Positions 6,327 through 7,614 of a stretch of 7,614 bases of DNA are shown here, in pieces. How positions within the stretch are numbered: position 1 is the stretch's first letter; each line of letters begins with the position of its first letter. The stretch is from Acidobacteriaceae bacterium. GTDB lineage: Bacteria > Acidobacteriota > Terriglobia > Terriglobales > Acidobacteriaceae. The position numbers were made by a program, and so were the translations under genes. The stretch is taken from positions 1 to 7,614 of the forward strand of contig DAHUXF010000130.1 in NCBI GenBank assembly GCA_027307295.1. Reading direction: 5' to 3'. The notes below the pieces were generated by a model. That model saw only the letters and a list, made by a program, of their open reading frames with translations. It did not search any database and was not told the origin of the DNA.

Positions 6327-6412
6327 TCACCACGCAAAGACATTGGAACATTGAAAGTCACCAAGGCAAAGCATTGTACTCTTCTGGTGTCTCTTTTACG
6401 TCCTTGTGGTGA
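6327..6412. repeat. 86-base element with 7-base inverted ends
   Basis: TCACCAC at 6327-6333 is the exact inverse of GTGGTGA at 6406-6412. Inside the ends, the left arm (CGCAAAGACATTGG) and the inverted right arm (AAGGACGTAAAAGAGACACC) are both purine-rich and alike in style. The minus strand of 4506-4536 has the same flavour. This fits a small palindromic intergenic repeat or a miniature mobile element lying directly against the start of the hydrolase gene. No target-site duplication is obvious. Chance cannot be excluded from one copy. Confidence 0.35.
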
Positions 6413-6553
6413 TCGGGATGTTGCCAGTCGTGTGCCGTACATTTCACGTCCTGGCCCGCTCTTGCAATATCCTCTAAGATTGGCAAGGGCGTGCGGCAGA
6501 TTACATCCGCTTAAAATCGACGCATAAAATGCAGGATTGCTGGTACATGAGAT

Positions 6554-6560
6554 AGGAGAG
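6554..6560 (+). promoter_or_regulatory. Strong ribosome-binding site deciding the start at 6566
   Basis: AGGAGAG lies five bases before the ATG at 6566. It is the best Shine-Dalgarno sequence in the window and excludes the in-frame GTG at 6560, which is its own last base. Upstream, TAAAAT at about 6514 and 6525 could be part of a promoter, but no matching -35 is convincing. Confidence 0.75.
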
Positions 6561-6565
6561 TGCAA

Positions 6566-7414
6566 ATGGGTACATTGTTAACCGCCAACGTCGCACTTGT
6601 TTCAGAAACAGACCTCGTAGCCCTGGACCAGCTGGCTATAGCTGCCGCTGCCATGCAAAACCAGGTTACAACTGATTTTGGGCCGCTTTGGAATATTGCG
6701 GCCACTGTGAGCGCCTTTGACAGCCTTGATTCCGTCCCCGTGGACTACTGGCCCGTGGTGATAAGAGATGACATCAATGCGCCCGGAGCCGCTGGATATC
6801 ATACGGACAACAACGGGCAGCCATTCTCGCTCGTCCAGGCCGATGCGGGGTGGGAATTGACCGCCAGCCATGAAGCGCTGGAGATGCTGGTAGACCCCTT
6901 TGGCAGCAGAACGATTTCCGGCGCCCCACCTCCGCAAGCGCCCCAGCAGATCCAGGACATGCAATTGGTGAACTATCTGGTTGAAGTCTGTGACCCATGT
7001 GAGGCAATCACTTATTCCGTGAACGGACAGTTGCTCACTGATTTCATTACGCCGAATTACTACGACCCCACCACAACAAGCGGCGTCCGCTATAGCTTTA
7101 GCGGTCAAATTTCAGCGCCTCATACGGTGCAGGAGGGCGGGTACATCAGCTTTGGCAACCCCGTGGACAACCATTGGTACCAGATTTTAGTTCAGGGAGG
7201 CCAGGTACAACTGAATGATCTCGGAGTGGTGCAGGCATCCGGAGGCGCGAGCTTGAAAGAGTTGCTGGACGGAAAGATACGGGACCTGCGAAGTGAGGAA
7301 CGCTACCGGCTGAAGAGCGCAACGCGCGGAAAAGCCAGAGCCATGGCGCCGTTCGCCGAAAAACGCGCTGCCCGTGCCAGTCAACTACGGGCGCTGATCA
7401 ATTCGCTACAATAA
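6566..7414 (+). CDS. Putative HExxE zincin-like protein of unknown function
   Basis: A 282-residue protein without signal peptide or membrane segment. Residues 98-111 contain LTASHEALEMLVDP, an HExxE motif (H102, E103, E106) followed by a DP pair (D110), as in putative zinc-binding families with SHExxExxxDP. A second conserved-looking block, YLVEVCDPCE (137-146), supplies E140, D143 and E146 and two cysteines, and could provide further metal ligands. TDFITPNYYDP (158-168) and the C-terminal strand-rich GGYISFGNPVDNHWYQ follow. I recall similar uncharacterised proteins in other bacteria with the same order of blocks, but no function. Residues about 228-282 form a highly charged, probably helical tail rich in Lys, Arg and Glu. 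Peptidase activity is inference: the second His of HExxH is replaced by Glu. The start is set by the AGGAGAG site. A small charged protein begins 48 bases downstream and may be co-transcribed. Confidence 0.78.
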   Translation: MGTLLTANVALVSETDLVALDQLAIAAAAMQNQVTTDFGPLWNIAATVSAFDSLDSVPVDYWPVVIRDDINAPGAAGYHTDNNGQPFSLVQADAGWELTASHEALEMLVDPFGSRTISGAPPPQAPQQIQDMQLVNYLVEVCDPCEAITYSVNGQLLTDFITPNYYDPTTTSGVRYSFSGQISAPHTVQEGGYISFGNPVDNHWYQILVQGGQVQLNDLGVVQASGGASLKELLDGKIRDLRSEERYRLKSATRGKARAMAPFAEKRAARASQLRALINSLQ

Positions 7415-7422
7415 AAGCAATA

Positions 7423-7450
7423 CCGGGGCCTGCCAGGAAAACGGCCCCGG
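7423..7450 (+). terminator. GC-rich hairpin between the HExxE gene and the next gene
   Basis: CCGGGGCC (7423-7430) pairs perfectly with GGCCCCGG (7443-7450) over a 12-base loop, nine bases after the HExxE stop codon. No T tract follows, so it is not a textbook intrinsic terminator. It could stabilise the upstream transcript's 3' end, cause partial termination, or shape translation of the gene starting at 7463. Confidence 0.45.
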
Positions 7451-7462
7451 CTGGAATTATCC

Positions 7463-7614
7463 ATGCCAGAAAAATCTCTGCAATCCGATGAGGCCCAGGT
7501 CAACCGGGCAGAACGGCTGCACAAAAGAATTGATGAAATCAAATCCGGAGCTCCGGCTGTACAAGAACCTGGACGAGAAAAATCACTCAAAGAAGAGATC
7601 GCTGACCGGGCTGC
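7463..7614 (+). CDS. Small charged protein, 3' end beyond the window
   Basis: An ATG at 7463 opens a frame of 50 complete codons that runs off the end of the window. The product begins MPEKSLQSDEAQVNRAERLH and continues with RIDEIKSGAP and a Lys/Glu-rich stretch, so it is soluble, highly charged and probably helical, with no cysteine. Use of charged residues and lack of stops support it being real. The ribosome-binding site is weak; a GGAA lies eight bases upstream and an AGGA lies further back within the loop of the preceding hairpin. I do not recognise the family. Its position 48 bases after the HExxE gene on the same strand suggests possible co-expression. Confidence 0.6.
   Translation, partial: MPEKSLQSDEAQVNRAERLHKRIDEIKSGAPAVQEPGREKSLKEEIADRA

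Noticed and set aside
6325..6351. Upstream ATG at 6351 for the hydrolase
   Set aside because: It adds nine residues (MFQCLCVVK) ahead of an ideal signal peptide and lies inside the 86-base repeat-like element.
5509..6354. Long plus-strand frame opposite the beta-lactamase-like gene (281 codons)
   Set aside because: The opposite strand carries SxxK, SDN and KTG in order and a signal peptide; the plus frame has no domain and no ribosome-binding site.
6500..6545. Promoter for the HExxE gene from the TAAAAT hexamers
   Set aside because: Two -10-like hexamers are present but no -35 hexamer at a suitable spacing matches well, so no promoter was annotated.
1..7614. tRNA, rRNA, CRISPR array, insertion sequence or phage genes
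   Set aside because: Looked for on both strands; no T-loop with acceptor stem, no regular repeat-spacer pattern and no transposase or integrase motif was seen.

Overview
The window looks like a stretch of chromosome from a moderately GC-rich, Gram-negative-type bacterium. The gene set suggests an acidobacterium (Terriglobia/Koribacter-like): a hemE-hemH-hemY cluster, a stand-alone PAS protein with a cysteine-rich tail, an exported class A beta-lactamase-like hydrolase and an orphan HExxE protein. This assignment is inferred from gene style only; no rRNA or other phylogenetic marker is present. There is no CRISPR array, integrase, transposase or tRNA.

Layout. Positions 1-362 are a leader without a supportable gene. 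Positions 363-3765 (+) are a tight three-gene heme operon: uroporphyrinogen decarboxylase (hemE), ferrochelatase (hemH) and a HemY-type porphyrinogen oxidase. Both junctions are 4-base ATGA stop/start overlaps, so the genes are probably translationally coupled. Together they carry out the late steps from uroporphyrinogen III to (copro)heme or protoheme; the window does not decide which branch. The operon converges on, and overlaps by 35 bases, a small MmcQ/YjbR-family gene (3731-4144, -).

Positions 4145-4626 hold no intact gene. They contain a decayed brnA-type antitoxin gene on the minus strand (about 4223-4476), a short tract resembling another intergenic repeat of the window (4506-4536), and a CRP-like palindrome (4577-4592). 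A stand-alone PAS protein with a CxxC...HGxCPxC tail follows (4627-5244, +), then a convergent exported serine hydrolase of the class A beta-lactamase superfamily (5323-6324, -).

The divergent spacer 6325-6565 carries an 86-base element with 7-base inverted ends and a strong ribosome-binding site for the next gene, a putative HExxE zincin-like protein (6566-7414, +). A GC-rich hairpin and the beginning of a small, highly charged protein (7463 to the window end) close the window.

I see no convincing new multi-gene system. The items most worth a second look are the brnA relic, the output-less PAS/zinc-ribbon-like protein with its CRP-like upstream site, the uncharacterised HExxE protein with its small downstream neighbour, and the beta-lactamase-like enzyme with an enlarged, non-canonical omega region.
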